From Trochalopteron elliotii (lineage: Eukaryota; Chordata; Aves; Passeriformes; Leiothrichidae): a stretch of DNA of 64,000 nt. This document shows, piece by piece, positions 12,201 through 27,200 of the stretch. The notes beneath the pieces are model-generated. The model was not told the origin of the DNA. It worked only from the letters and a program-made list of their open reading frames with translations, and did no database searches. The stretch lies in the NCBI GenBank assembly GCA_024734555.1, contig JANPWX010000443.1, positions 1,288,493-1,352,492 on the forward strand, written 5' to 3'. The translations under genes were made by a program, and so were the position numbers. The first letter of the stretch is position 1. Each line of letters opens with the position of its first letter.

Positions 12201-15200
12201 CTTGTTTGTGTAGGAATGCAAAATTTGCATCCAACAAAAAGGAGATTTTTGCTGTTAAGAGCAACTTTTCATGTCCTCAGCCTTCCTCTGTGTTCTCCCC
12301 CTTCCCTTGCTGTATCTGGAGTATCTGCTTCCCCCTGAAATCCCCAGCAGCAGGTCACTGAGCTGGGATGTGGGCAGGAGGCTGCTCTGCCTCCTGTCAG
12401 CTGTACAGACAAGACTGTGTAACCCACCCACCCCTGTGAGGCTCTGGCTCCAAATTTGCCTCCCAAACTTTTCTGTTTTGCTTTTTAAGCTCCATCATCA
12501 CCCACCCTTGCAGCCCTCAGTGCTTCCCTCCTCCCCTGCTCCTCCTCTCTCCTGCACTTGGCTTTTTTCCTTGCAAGACTCCTTTTGTCTGCAATGCCTC
12601 TCACACTCATCAATGCTCCCACTCTCTACCTGTTCTCATCATCTCATATCTCACTACGCTGCTTTGTGGTGCCTGTTCCTTTTTCCATCCCCCCTCTCTT
12701 CCTGGCTATTCTTAAAAATTGTAATGGCATAGTGACAGCAAGCCCAAAGCAGAATGACATACAATTTGCATGGCAAAAGCCATAAACAAAACAAAACCAC
12801 AAAACAAACACACACACAAAAAATCTCATAGTAGAATTGCTTAAATCATGAATGAATTTTTAAGCTCTTGTATCGAAATAAACCCAAAGACTGCTTTCTG
12901 TTGCTTTCACCACCCAAGTGAGGCTTCTCACAGGCAGAAGTGTAACCTCATCACTGAGCAAATCGGATGGAAACACAGCAGACTCTGGAGCACGAGGTGG
13001 AGTTTGTGCATGAAGCACCTGGGAGCAGTTCTGCTGCTGCTCCCAGCCACCAGCTGAGAAGGGCAGGGAAGCAAAGTCAGGTCTGTGGTGCTTGGGCTGC
13101 CCACGGTGAGACAGGGCCGTGGTGACAGGTGATGATGCCCCGGTGTCATTTCCATCCCCCCCCTCGCTAGTGCCTCCGCCCAGAGCCAGGCAAGCTGGGG
13201 CAGCGCGTTAATTAACACCTGCAGAAGGAGGGAAGGAAGGCACGGGGAGGCGTTTCCCTGAGCCACAGCTCTCCCGCAGGCTCCCCGGGCCCTTCCCCAC
13301 CTGCTCGCTGCTGCCAGCTCGGGTTACCTGTGCAGGTTTTGCCGTCCGTGCCCAGGCGGTGGCCGCGGTGGCAGGAGCAGCGCGGCCCCGCCGCCGTGTG
13401 CTCGCAGCGCTGGGAGCAGCCGCCGTTCCCGTCCCGGCAGCTGTCCACGATTTCCATCTCGATGCCTTGCAGAGAAATAAATCAAAAGGATGTTAAAAAG
13501 CAAGCCCCGGGGTGGGGGGGGGAAGTCACTGGAGGATCAGCCTGTTGTAAAGCAGCAGCAATAAGTGCTGTAGCAGTGAGTATAATCAGCTCACACCCCC
13601 TCCCCAGAGGAGCAGGTTTTGGAGTGACTGAGCTCCAGGTGTTTGTGTGTCAGAACAGTGGATGCTCTCAAATTCAGCCATGTGGAGCTGGTTCAGTGTT
13701 CCAGCAGCCACAGGAGCCTTCCCAGGTTTCCTCAGGTTTGTGCTTTGTTTGGACACAGTGTTTGTCCCAAAGGAGGAATAGAAGCATCTGAGGAGTGCAG
13801 GCAGTGCCCCTCAACCCAGCCTGATACACTGAAAAACTTTGAGTTTTGCATGGGGAAGGCAAAGAGCTGGATTCTGAAACATCCCCCAAACACAAAGGCA
13901 TGGAAACTTCCTCAGTGGAGCCCTGCTGGTGAAATGGACACCCAACCACAATGCAAAACCATCTCCAGGTTTTGGTTCTTGGATATCCCTTCCAAGAGAC
14001 ACACCAGCTTCTCCTTTGTCCCCTACAGCTAAGACAGGGTGGAACAGTGCCACTACCAGCCCCCTGTGCCCTGACAGACTTCCATGCCCTCCTCTTGTGG
14101 CTGCTCTGGACAAACCTCAGAACATCCTGGCCATTTCCAATGGGAGCCCTCAAATAAGAAAGGGAGCACCTGGCCACCTCATTCCCACCCAGCTACTTCA
14201 TCAGATGATTTCTCCAGGATGAAAAGAACCCGTAGGGTCAGTTAGAAAGTTTTTCATGAAGGATTAGCCAGCTTGTCTTGTTACAGAGCTATTTAGAGAG
14301 GAAATAACTTCTGCTACTACATAGGGGAACTGAGAAACACCCTTCCTAAAGGAGCCACTGTACTTCCAGAAACGCCCCAGCTCAGAGTGGTGGCCATCAG
14401 ATTCTGCACAGAATTTCCCCAGACACATCTGGGTTGGTGGGCCCTGGTCCTACCCCTCTTTGTGCTCCCAGGGAGCAACATGCTTGCCAACAAGAAATGT
14501 AATTCCAGCTGGAACAGGGTATAAATTAAGAGAATAAATATCCCTACATCTCATGCACAGAGTGATTATTTGCACCAGGGAGAAGAAATCGTGTCTCCTG
14601 TCCAGTGTGTTAAGCTGGGATTTAGTAAACCCAGCGATTAAATGCAGAATCTGACTTTGTACACGATCTTCATCATTTACTCTGTCTCAGTTCTTCATCA
14701 GTAAAACTGAAATACCAGCTCTTCCCCAGCCACTGGGGAAATGAAAGAATAAACAAAGATTGTAAATTGCTCAAACACTGGGATAATCCTGATCATAAAT
14801 ATATGCAGAATGTTTTTATTTTTATTGTTTGCTCTGCAATATTGTACATGAGGCACAGAGAATCACCATCCCCTGAGATCTGCTGAACATCCAGAAAAAA
14901 TAATATCAGAAAAGCACAATGAAATCTAAGTGGTCTAAACCTCTTTTTTATGCCTATGACAGAAGATTTCATATCTGTGCATTAATCACATTTCCTCTGC
15001 CATTGCACCACTCACAGTTCCCCATCACCTATGAAATAACTCTCCAGGATGTCTCTCACATAATTGGGTTTTGTTTTTAATGTATGTTAATGCCTTGAAA
15101 CTGGATTTCATTCTCAATAACTATTTCTTACACACACATTCTTAAATAAAGCACTCATTCTCTGGCATGCAGCATATTTTCCTAAGGAAGCTCTGCTGAA

Positions 15201-18200
15201 AGCTCTTGCACAGTATTATTAGATTGAATGATCTCTGCCCACCACTTTGCTAAAACAGGTCATGCTTTTGTCTGCATTCCAGGGAGCTTATGTTAGGTCC
15301 ATAATAACCCCAACTCTTCCACATCACCTCCTTTATTAATCTAAATTTGCCCTCAAGGGCAGGCCAGGGATCACCTATCAGCCAACAGCACTGGGAGTCA
15401 GCCCCCCTCTCCAGACAAGCCGTGTTGATTAAGAAACCCCGCTGGCAAGAGGTGAGTATGTGAGGAAAGACAACAAAGCTCGCTTTAGTTTGGGAAGTTT
15501 GAGTTGTTCAAGTGTTTTTTCACCCCAAATCTATATTTTTTGTTGCCTTTTTTTTTTTTTTTAAAGAATCGTCTTAATAGTGTCAATAATCTCAGGAGAA
15601 AACATAAGCAAACCCAGACAGGTAAAGACAAGAGCAGAACATCATGTTGGTTTTCTCTTGCATCAGGTCTGTAAGAAAGCTGTGAGGAGGAGGGCAAGAA
15701 TGAATACATTTCACAGAACAGCAGCATTCTGGTAGCTCTGCAGCAGAATTCACCAGACTCTGAAGATAAACCAACAGGGCTATTTGCTCTTTGAAAGGCA
15801 GTAATTAAGGTCTGTGAACACAGGCTTAGGAACGTGTCACCCAGCAGCAGCAGAGGAAGAAAACAGCGTTAAACCCGAAGCTTTTGCATACACTTATTCT
15901 GCTGGGAATGCTAATCCCAGTGAATGAGAAGGGAGGCCTGGCAGGGGGCAGGGAGGAGAGGCTGAGGAGAGCAGGGTCACTTACGGTAGCAGCGGCGCCC
16001 GTCCGCCCCCAGCTCGAAGCCGGGGCTGCAGGCACAGCTGAAGGAGCCCGGGGTGTTCACACAGCGATGGGCACACCTGCCCCTGCCCTCTGCACACTCA
16101 TCAACGTCTGCAAGCACAGAGAAAGTCCTTCAGATGGGGGTTGAAATGAAAAATAATGCTGTTCTGCACGGACACGGGTGTATTTCCAAATATCTGCTGG
16201 ATTATCCTGGTGTTAGTCTGTAAAGGACAGCACCAATGAACCCAGGAACATTGTACTCACATTATTCTCCAGAACAATTTTTTTCTCTGAGCACCATTGA
16301 CCTTGAACTTCTCAGTGTGAACGTTTACTGTATCAAACACTGTATTTGCAGTATCAGCCAAAGCAACTTATTTATTATTCCTGTAAAAAGAGCAATGGCC
16401 AAAGAAGACCTCATGTGAAGAACTCAGAAGAAACTTCCAAAACTCTGAAATTATCACCATGTCCTCCAAGCCATTATAGTTAAATGAATGGAACAGGAAA
16501 TAGCTGATTATTTTCTGAATATCAAATGATCTAGATTAAGTGCTGGTTGGGTCTCAGCAGGGACAATGGAGACAGACAACCCCTGAATCCTGCAGCTGCT
16601 TCTACAGCAGTGCAGTGGGGAGGCACCTGCTGCAACCACAGCAGCTTCACCAGCCCTGTGAGGAAAGGAAAAGGTGCAGGGCATTAAGTGGGGAGGCTGC
16701 TCTCCCCCCAGTCCTCTGTCAAGAAGGCTGCTCCTCAGCTTCACACTTGCTAGTTTGTATTTTGGAGTTAAATGCCCCCAAAGGTGTCCATCTTCCTAAA
16801 ATCTCAGCAGAACATAAAAGTACTTTTAAGGAGTAATTAGTTAAAAAAAAAAAAAAAACAAACCAGAAAAACCCAAAACCACAAAAAATTGACACTAAAT
16901 ACAGCTGCACAGAACACCAACCTCTGTGCAAAGACTGGTATCACACACGGCAAACCCCTGATCCATCTCCTGTTCTTTCCCATTCTGACATCTTTCTGGC
17001 AAAATACAGATTATTTATTGCACCAACCCTGGGTCTGTGTCTTGAAAATGGCAGGGGGCAGCCTGATGTGCAGCTCTTCACTTTTTATCCCAGCAAACTC
17101 CTTTCCAGCAGATTTGTCCCTCCACATGTGCTGTGCCCAGTGCTGTGCTCGTGGCCCCTGCACTTGAGCACAAGGAGCTTGACAACTGCAATCAGGCTCC
17201 TTGCAAAGAGAGGCCCCAGGCAGTGCAAACACCACACACTGGCTCATGAAAATTTCAGGACAAATGACAGCTTCTCTGAAGCAGCCATGGGAGCAGCTGC
17301 TGCTTAGAATAAAATGGGTTATTTCTCCTTTTTCTCTAATTGTCAGTTTGCGGGTGCACTGTGCTGGCCAACGCTGTAAATATTCTTTTCTCTTCTTCTT
17401 TTTTAAATAGAAAATTAAAAAAAGTTGAACCACAGCCACCATCCTGCAAGCTTCTTCCTCTCCTACAGCTAATAGCTGAAGTATGACACTTCAGCTGCCC
17501 TCTGTCTCCTTCCAGCTCGGTTTCCAGAGAGTCAAACAACAGCTTGAATTTTGCAAAAGACATTGAGTAACTTCTAGGAGCAAAAACCAATAATTGTATA
17601 TCCATGGTAAGACACGCTGCTTAATGATTCAAAAGATTGTTGCCATGAGGCTGGGGAGAAAATTTGTTCCAATATATAACACTGCAAGTTAACTCAGTGA
17701 TTCAGTTTATACATAAATCAAGGGAAATGTCAATGTGTATCTGAGATGAAATGAATAACGGGCTGACCCCACTGCTAAACCCACTGTTGTTTCCATCCAC
17801 TCATTACCAGTACATTACTTGAAAACAGTTTTTATTTTCAGTAATTACTCATGAGTAATTCCAGAGAGAGAGAATCACTAAGATGTGCCATTCTACTCAC
17901 AGAAGGGCTTACAGGCAAGTGAGTAAAATACTCAGGGTAGGCAGTAAATATTTTGAAAGGCACCCAGCACCCTTTATATAAGACAATAATTTAAATATTG
18001 GAAAGATTTTGGCCAAGTTTTCAAAGGAGGAATGTAAAATTACTGTCTGAAAATATATATATATATACATTCACACACACACCCCCTAATCCTGACCTGG
18101 CTGTTAAAAATCTGTGCACAATCAAGTCCACAAATGCTTTTTACTTCATAAAACTGTTAAACTCTTCCAAGAATTTCACTGAAAGAGAAAAACAGGTATT

Positions 18201-21200
18201 TTGACCTCTAATTCCCCTACATTTTGGGTCAGAAACACTACAGATCCTTTTGACAACCCCAGACCAAATACAGGACTTTGGAATTCAACTTTTCAGGCCC
18301 CTCTCTTTGGAAATCTTACACATCATGATTTCTTCCTTCACAGTAGTTTCTCCATTAATAAGGAAACAGTTCTCCAGCTAAAAAGCCCTTTGAATTCTAA
18401 GTAGGTTTTCAGTGACCTGGTTCAGAGTTTTACTTGAACCAATTTTCCAGGAGCTGTATCTGGGACATTATTTTAAAGGGACTCTACAAGGATAACACTA
18501 CAGCTTTCACAAACCCAGTTGCTAGAAAGCATGACTTAGGAGAACACAGAGTAATTTTTCATCACTAAAAAAGTCCTTCAAGACTATTATGGGCTGATGT
18601 GAGTATCACAGAGAGAAACGCTGTTTCAAAATGCACAAATACATTTGTGTATCATATTCCTTTCCATTCACAGCTCAGTAAGCCAGAGCACTGATTAATA
18701 ACTTTCTTCACAATAAAGAGTCTGGAGTTTCTTACCTAAACAGGACTTTTTGTCTGCAGAAAGAGAATGCCCTGGATGACACTTGCATTTTGCAATTCCT
18801 CTCTCATTCTGACAGATTTGTGAGCATCCTCCATTCCCACTTGAGCAGGGGTCTATCACTGAAACCAATTAGAGCACACTGTCAACTGAAAGGTCACTTT
18901 TTGCCTGAAAATGGTTCTTACCTGCCATTGTTACAACTAACGACGAAGCAGCTGTAAGAGATTAGACTGGGAAAAAAATGTGACAGCAGCTGGTGAGTAA
19001 AGCTGCTGTTTTTCTGGATGCTCTTTGTTGCTGGACAACATTTGTCACAGAGCAGCAACGAGGGTTTAAACAGCAGGAAACCGAGCTTGTATTACATTGG
19101 AAGTAGGACAAAAAAGTACATTTTATTGTTATTTTGCTGTACCTGAACAGATTTCAAGAGTTCTCTAAACAACAGCAATTAGCACTCCAGTATGTGTGAA
19201 TCCATAAACACACACAGTGATGGAGTTCACCACAAAACAATGAATATTTAAAAGGCTCTAGAGGAAATAAACACTGAAGAGCCCCCAAAGACATCTTTCA
19301 GTCTATAAACATATGCCATTCATGTTGTACATCAAGGCTTTTTCCTCTTCTTGAACAATAACATACCTTTCCAAGGATAAGGTGCTCTAAGTGGCAAGTA
19401 CTTAGAAAAAACTTTTCTGAAGTGCCTTCACAAGCCTCCATCTCGAAGATTTCACTGTGTTTTATGGGTTTATTTCTGGGACATGTACCTGCAGGAAGCA
19501 TACCGGCCAAACAGAGACTTGGCACACCCCAAAATAGACCTACCACGACTGTTCAGACAGGTCTGACTTGGGTTAAGATCTGACATTCTGCACCAGGCTG
19601 AGGTTTTGCTTTGGAGCATTCATTACACCAAAATTGTGGTGAATAACATTGCACAGGTAAATTTGGAGGACACCTTGAAAATGTCCTCTAGAGTTCTGCT
19701 TAACTTTGAATAAAACTTCTCAAAAGCAATACCTGTTTCCTTACAGCTCTAATTCAGCCTCAGAATTTTACTAATCAGTGTCTGATTTGAGACAGATGAC
19801 CAATATTCCTCACTCACCTCCAGCCTAACAATTTCTTTCCCTGCTCTGTATGAGCCAGCTTCTCTCAGAGCCCCAGAGGAAAGTCACCATCAGCTCAACA
19901 ACACTGGATCAGGGTTTGAGGAACCCTGGGGAAGGGCTGAGGGAGTTTTGCTCTGGAGCTGCCTGCTTTGCTCTTCCACTGGCTACGAGGAGAAAGGAAA
20001 AGGACAGAAAAACCTCCACTGCACGTGGATTTAAACATGGGGCAGGGCTTTTTTCATCACTTTTCTGTGCAGCCAAGTGGCATTTTGTGCCACCATTTGG
20101 TAAAGGAGGAAGCTGCCACAGAACACCCTCAAACTCCCTGATGTCACCTCTGAGAACACACAACACACAAACCGTTCCAGTCGGCAGGGCTGAGTTCGAC
20201 TTGACAGTGCTAAAAAAAAAAAATGCATAAAAAAATAAAATAAAAGCACGGTTAGGGATGTAGAACTGAAATTGGACTTCTGACACGATAGGTTGCAAAT
20301 AGGTTTCCAAGGAACAGCAGCACTTCATCGTGCATGACACTTCCAAGGCTGACAACTTGGCTCTGCAGCTCGACAATTTGCGGTCTACAAAGGATTTAGC
20401 TCCAAGCAAGAACTCACTCCTTGCTGATATGAAATATTGAGTTATTTGCCGATTCCTTTTCTATTTGGGTAAATTAAATGAAATCACTATCAAACAGCAT
20501 CTGTTAAACCTGCATATTATGGAGGTTTTTCAGAGCAGCTAAAGCTTTAATTTGAGGATGATTACAGCACGGAGTAAAGCTTGTAATGCTCTGTGACATG
20601 ACAACAGGCAAACAACAAATTACACGGTGGATGTTAGTAAAACATAGTAATTCAAATAAAGGTAGCAGCCTTGGAAATCCTTGGATGAGGTAAGTTTGTA
20701 AAGGGAAGATCTTCAGGACATAAGGCAATCAGTGATTGACTTGCTTTCCAGTGATATGTCTGTTCTTGTTAGAAGCAGGTTTCAGGAAAAGCCAAAAATA
20801 ACTCATTAGTGTTCTTTTTTCACACATTTGCCTCTTACTGGTTCATTTAATAACTTAAGTAGATAACAGACTCCATCCTACAAAGCTCTACTCCAAGCTG
20901 TTAAACACTATGGTGAAAAATTTACTGGCATGGTTTCATTTCCCAGGTGCCTCAGGACACAGAATCCCAGAATGGTTTGGGTTGGAAGGGACCTTAAAGC
21001 TCATCCAGCTCCACCCTCTGCCATGGGCAGGGACTCCTTTCACTACCCCAGGTTGCACCAAGCCCCATCCAGCCTGGCCTTGGACACTTCCAGGCATGGG
21101 GCAGACCTTCCAATCCTTCACTGCAAGGCTGTAAACAACAGGGTCTCCAGTCCTATCTGTCATGACCTCTAGAGCACCTAAAGAAAAGAGATTTGGGACT

Positions 21201-24200
21201 TATCAAAGTAGTTTCCTTGTTCACAGCAACCATGACTTCACACTGAGAAAAAAATAAAGTGGTAAAGAGCAAAATCGCCAGGCTTAAATGTTTCTCTAAG
21301 GGTTTCCAAGGCTGTGGGTGCAGTATTAACTCCCAAGGAGTCCACAGGGATGAATCCACACCTGCACAACACCTACACCTCCTTTGGCAAACACTCTCAT
21401 ATCACTGTGGTTTCTCCAGCCAAACTATGAGTCCAGCAGTCAAGCTTTGGCTGGAAAATAAAAAAACAGCCAGACTCACCTCCTCCCACCTCTTCTGCTT
21501 AAAATATCTCTGAACTGACAACCCAAATGCATTCATGACCACTTCACTCTCATTTGCTGCTGTAAAAATCCTGCCCATGGGCTTGCCTAGCACTTTTCTC
21601 TCCTAGGCATTCATTCACTAAGGTATTTATGGGGGGACAAGCATCTTACTCAGCCTTCATTTTGCAAGCTGAGCTCTGCCTACAAGACAGACTCTCCTTC
21701 CCCCAAGCACAACTGCCCTCCTGGGGAGGGCTGCACTTCTTTATTTTGATTCAAGCACCCTGAGTACCCAGGGGTGAGCAGGCACCCAGGGGATGCCCCA
21801 CCTGCAGACAAGGCTGACCCTGCCCCTCTCAGGGCTCAGCAATTACAGGCTGGTGACAAACCCCTGCCTTTGCTGAGTGGGTAACTCTCTTCAGCCCCAC
21901 CACGTGAGGGGGTGAAGAGTGGTGGCAAAACCTCCCCCTTTAGGGTCCCAGCTGAGACAGAGCATGGAGTGGTCCAGGGAAGCTGTGACTGTGCTGTGAC
22001 CACTCCAGGACAACTCCCAGCCCACCTGGCACAGCCACACTCAGACCCCTCTGACCCAACCTCTGTCCCACCACTCCATAAAACCCACCCCAAAAGCCCT
22101 GAGCAGGCTCTGCACAGCCAGCTGGCCAAACAAATGTTGAGATGTTTGGAAAAAGGGTGGAGGATGGTCTCTGACACCCCCTTCTCCCTAAAACTCCCCT
22201 TTTCTGCCTCTTTTTGATAATCTCAGGGACAAAACGTGGCCACCCCGTGAGAGACAGAGAGGCCACCAGGCTGTGGGTGCTCCCTGAGGTGCAGCCCCCA
22301 CAGGGCAGGATTTGGGGAAGGGGAAGAGTTCTCTGCACCCAGCAGGAGCTGGGAGCCATGTGAACAGCAGGATTTACTTACACTTCATCCACAGCGTACA
22401 AAATCTCCGAGCAGAAGAGGAGCCATATGGAAACGGTTTTGTGACAGGAATTTCAGCTCAATAAATCCATAAATTTGGCCCTATCTTTTTCTCTGGCATG
22501 TTCAAGGGTGTGTGTGTGTGTGTGTGCTTGTGTTGGGGAGTGGGGGGGCTGCCTTCAAAACTGATGAATATGTTAAGATGTACAAGAAAAGAAAAGCAAC
22601 AATCAAACCCAAAGGTAGCATTGCTGTTCTGCTTGAGAGGGTGCTTAGAAACCTGAAGGGGAGGTTGAATGAATCAGACTGTGATAAGCCAAAAGGAGAT
22701 AAAGAGAAGACTTTTTGTAGAATAAAACATGTAATGCAAGCCAACTCTATATACAAGTTGATGAGCAATAAAATGTTAGAATTAAATCATGATGAAGTTC
22801 CTAACCTATGTCATCACCACCATCGTGCAAGGAACAGCCAGGGATCTGTGAGGCCAAAATCTTGTTCAAAGTTGTGATTCAAAGTGAACTTCACACCTCA
22901 AACACGTGTTATTTTAAATTCCTCTTAATAAGCAACTCCTAAAGCTGCTTTTGGCACACAGGGAGAAATAGGAATGAACACAGTGACCCAAAGCACCATC
23001 CTGGGGTCTTTTAAATTGTCTTTACTGTGTGTCTTCAGGCAGGTTAGCACAGGACTCACCTTCACAGGATTTGGCATCTGTCTTCAGCTGGTAGCCTGGC
23101 TGGCACTGGCACTTGTAGTGGTCCTCAGTGAGCTGAACACAGCCCTGCTCACAGCCCCCGTTGTTAATGCTGCAGGAATTGACAGCTGGAGCCAAGGAAG
23201 CAGTGAAGGAATGCACGTCAACAACCTGGGAGAACCTATCTCCTATTTTAAATACAAAAATGACAGCAGAACCAGGCAAACCTCGCTGAGCAGCTTTCAC
23301 AAATGCACCTGTTCCCACCCCTGAGTGACTGCCCTCCCTTGTGCTCACAGAGCTGGGCTGACACAGTGTCCCACACCAGGGAAATCCTGATTCCAGGGAG
23401 AGGCAGGTGAGATCTAAGGGCTGTAGTGCTGACTGAAGCACAGTACCCTTTGATCTGACAGCACCAAAGCACTGCCAATCCACTGAGGCAAGGAGGGTAA
23501 AAAAGAACAGCCCTGCTGGCACTTGCCCATTGATTATCTTTTTCTCTCCTTGCTTTCGCTGATTAAAAATAGTAATTGTCTTTCAGGGTGATTTCCTCAG
23601 CCTCATAAATAAAAAAATTCAAATAACAGAAGCCACAAGCTCTGCAGAACAGGCTCACACAGCAAACCACAGGAACAGAGAGTCCTCTGTACATCTTTAA
23701 AGATGCTGCTTCTTTCACCCAAGCAAATTAATATTCTTTTTTGTTCAACACATATCCCTGGCCTCTGGAGAAACACTTCTCCTCCTGACAAAACATGTTA
23801 ACACACACCCACACCTATTCACACACTGCATGTAAAAATAAGAGTGATGCTTTGACACTGCTATTGTGCTGTGCTGATGGAAGTGTGTGTGCATGGCTGC
23901 ACTGAGATATATTTCCACAGCAGGGATGTAGTATGGAGAGATTTAAATTAGATATTAGGAAGGAATTGTTCCCTCCGAGGGTGGGGAGGCCCTGGCACAG
24001 GGTGCCCAGAGAAGCTGTGGCTGCCCCTGGATCCCTGGAAGTGTCCAAGGCCAGGCTGGATGGGAACCTGGAGCAGTCTGGGAGAGTGGAAGGTGTCCCC
24101 GCCCATGGCAGAGGGTGGAACTGGATGAGCTTTAAGGTCCCTTCCAACCCAAACCATTCTAGGATTCTGTGCTCTCTATGAGTAGCTGGAAAGACTATTT

Positions 24201-27200
24201 GGTCCTTCATGGAGTACACCAAAGTCTGAACCCGATGAAGTCAGCAAACAGCTTTAGTATTTATTTTTTGCTACTTATTTTTTGATATTTATTTTAGCAA
24301 TATTCGTATTTCTTCATTTATCTATAACAGACACATTAGTAATGTTAGTTGCAAAACCTGCTACAGGATTCATTTCACCCTGTGCCACCAATTAGCAAAC
24401 ACTGAGTTTGTGCAGTCAAGTATGTGTTAAAAAGGTGAAATGAAAAGCAAATTTTTATGTTCTCCTGGCTGCACACACAGCAGGAGGCAGGAGGCACCTC
24501 ACTGCACAGAAACCTGACCCTGGCTCTCCACCTGTGCCCACGAACCTCCTGCCCTGTCAGAGACAGAACTTGAAAGCAGCTTCATGTCTACACAGCAGAC
24601 AGTAGACCTCATCCACTCTGAGCTCCCAGCTCCCTGCACATTTGTATCCAAAGACCTGTTTTTCAGCAAGAATATTCAAATAAGATGAAAATATTTCAGA
24701 AGACGAAAAACATCTTAAATCCAAGTGACAGAATATACATGTCGGCTTTCAGAAGTGCCATTTCCCCCCTCCACTTCTGGGCACCAGCCAGTTTGGATGC
24801 AAGGGGAGATAAGCAGCAACCTGTCATGATGAGAGTTTTGGAGGGTTTGAAGGTGGGAGGGGACAGGTGTGAAATCCTGTGCTGGAGGCACTGTGCATCC
24901 CAATTTGGTGGGTGGTTCTGTCAGTGGTCAGGGGCTGCTCTGGAGCCGCCAGGGCAGGTTTGTCACGGCTGCTGCTGAGGCTGGATCTGTGAGAGAAGGT
25001 GCCAGACTGAAGGAGAAGAGCCCCCAGGGGCAGGACAGGGTGGGTTGTGGTGCCAGACTGAAGGACAGGAGCCCCCAGGGGCAGAACAGGGTGGGTTGTG
25101 GTGCCAGACTGAAGGAGAAGAACCTCCAGGAGCAGAACAGGCTGGACTGTGCTCGTGGCTGCCAGGTGCCAGCAACATGTCTCTGATCAGGGAAAGGGAT
25201 CTTGGCACCTCGTGGGTCTGACTCCATCTGTCACTAAGGGGCTATGGCTGGAGGTCTGAGCACCTCCACAGGCAGAAATATGGCCTGACATTCACTTTCA
25301 AAGATTTACTCTCAAAATTTGGTAGAAATCCAGCTCTGATGTGGATTCCAAACAGGCTGGGGATGATGCCAGGTGATGCCAAGAGAGGAAGAGGGAATCT
25401 GGGAAGGGGGACAGTGGTGAGAGACACCAGGTGAGAAACACAAGGATCACAGAATGGTTTGGATTAATCTTAAAAATCATCTCATTCCACCTCCTGCCAT
25501 GGGCAGGGACACCTTCCACTGTCCCAGGCTGCTCCAAGCCCTGTCCAACCTGGCCTTGGACACTTCCAGGGATGGGGCAGCCACAGTGTCTTTGGGCACC
25601 CTGTGCCAGGGCTTCTCACCCTCACAGGGAACAATTCCTTCCTAACATCCCATCTAGCCCTGCTTTCTGTCAATTCAAAGCCTTTCTGCCTTTCTGTTCT
25701 GTCACAATAAGTCCTTGTAAAAAGTCCCTCTCCAGCTCTCTTGTAGCCCCCTGATCTGATAACAGTTCAGAAATACACATTTCTCCACCCATTATTTTTT
25801 ATAATAAAGGTGATATTTTTACACAAAGCTGGGTCTGAAGGCATAGTTAGATACATGCATAGCAGCCATGAGGTTAGAACATGCAATCTCTTCCAACCTA
25901 TGTTTTCCATCACTTTAAATCCAACCTTGGCAATGACCAGAAATGTAACTTCAGATGTGCAGAGTTTATATTTATGTTGGGAAAGATGGATTATAGAGTT
26001 GTAGAGTACTTTCTCTATTAAGAGCCTTAGTGTGCTAAAATCTCCATAAAAAACCCCAACAGCTTCTCTACATAAAGCAGACATCAAAGGTAACAGCTGG
26101 CACCAGAGATGAATCAGGGTCTAATGGCTGTGCCCTGTTTTCACTTCTAGGAGTTCAAACAGGAATAAATTCCACTGAAGACAATGAATCTACAACAATC
26201 CAAACCCACAGCCCTATACTACAATAAACATATTCTTTCTGAGTTTCAGCTTTTCAGATACCAGCTGGTTCAACTCCAGTGAAGTCAAATTCCTTGCATT
26301 AACATAATCAAGGCATTACAAACAAAACAAACAAAAGAACTGGAGAGGGTTGCAGTGAATATTTGGTCTGGCACGTGTATTCATAAATTAATTCAATGCT
26401 GAGCAAAATTTGTGGGACCAAAAAGATGAAGGAAGAAAAGGAGCATTGAAAGAGGTGGGATTTTATCATGGTACGAAGATAACACCAAAGGATTCAGGAA
26501 TTGAGTGGTTTGCTTTCACACACTGAACAAGGCAACCCTCTCTGGAGATTCTTTGGGTCTGAGCAGAGTATGAGTGGAGCACTCTGCCTTAGAGTATGGG
26601 CAGAAGTTTCCAGTGAGAGCAGGAAGAATAACAAAAGCAGACTTCCTCTCTCCATGTATTTTAAGGCTCAGACTGGCAGTGGAAGGATGGACCAGCAGCA
26701 ATTAGTCAGGATCCCAAACACCCTGTGAAGGAGGTGGCAGGAGGACTGGAAAACTTGTGACAGAAGTTCAATAATATTCCACGAATCACATGAGAAAATG
26801 CCTTATCCCAGGTTTTTGAGTCCTCAGATGCAGGCTGAATATCTTTTAAGATGATAGATCCACTTCCTTATGTATGGGAGATTTCCAAGCCATCCAGGCT
26901 GCAAAATCTGCTTCCCCTCAAATGGTTTTGGCACTTTTGTTCCCACAAACACAGGATTGCCAAAAAAGAAAAGGAAGACGTGGAAAGAATGAACGTAACA
27001 GCAATCTGGGCTGGGCTCCTCTGAAAAGCCTGTCTAAAGGGACTCTTGTTTCTTATTTCTGCAGCTGAGATAATCACCTTCCATAAACAGCTCAGTGCCA
27101 GAATGTGGTCCCTTTTCATTCTCAGCATGCAGGAGCCATCCTTACATCCTCTGAAGTATCCATGGAAGAAATACCATTGCTAATCCAAGCCTGTTTGAAA

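Larger units (their letters stand above)
18859..23059 (-). other. MEGF6: Intron x3-x4 (4201 bp)
   Basis: CR1 fragment at 20956-21107 and GT microsatellite at 22508-22526. A moderately GC-rich part at 21660-22380 shows no recognisable coding content. Confidence 0.8.

Noticed and set aside
12271..12732. 153-codon plus-strand open frame rich in Leu, Ser and Pro
   Set aside because: Explained by a pyrimidine-rich stretch that lacks stops; no domain, no splice or promoter context.
24869..25227. Repetitive proteins predicted on both strands
   Set aside because: Artefact of the 51-bp minisatellite, whose unit length is a multiple of three.
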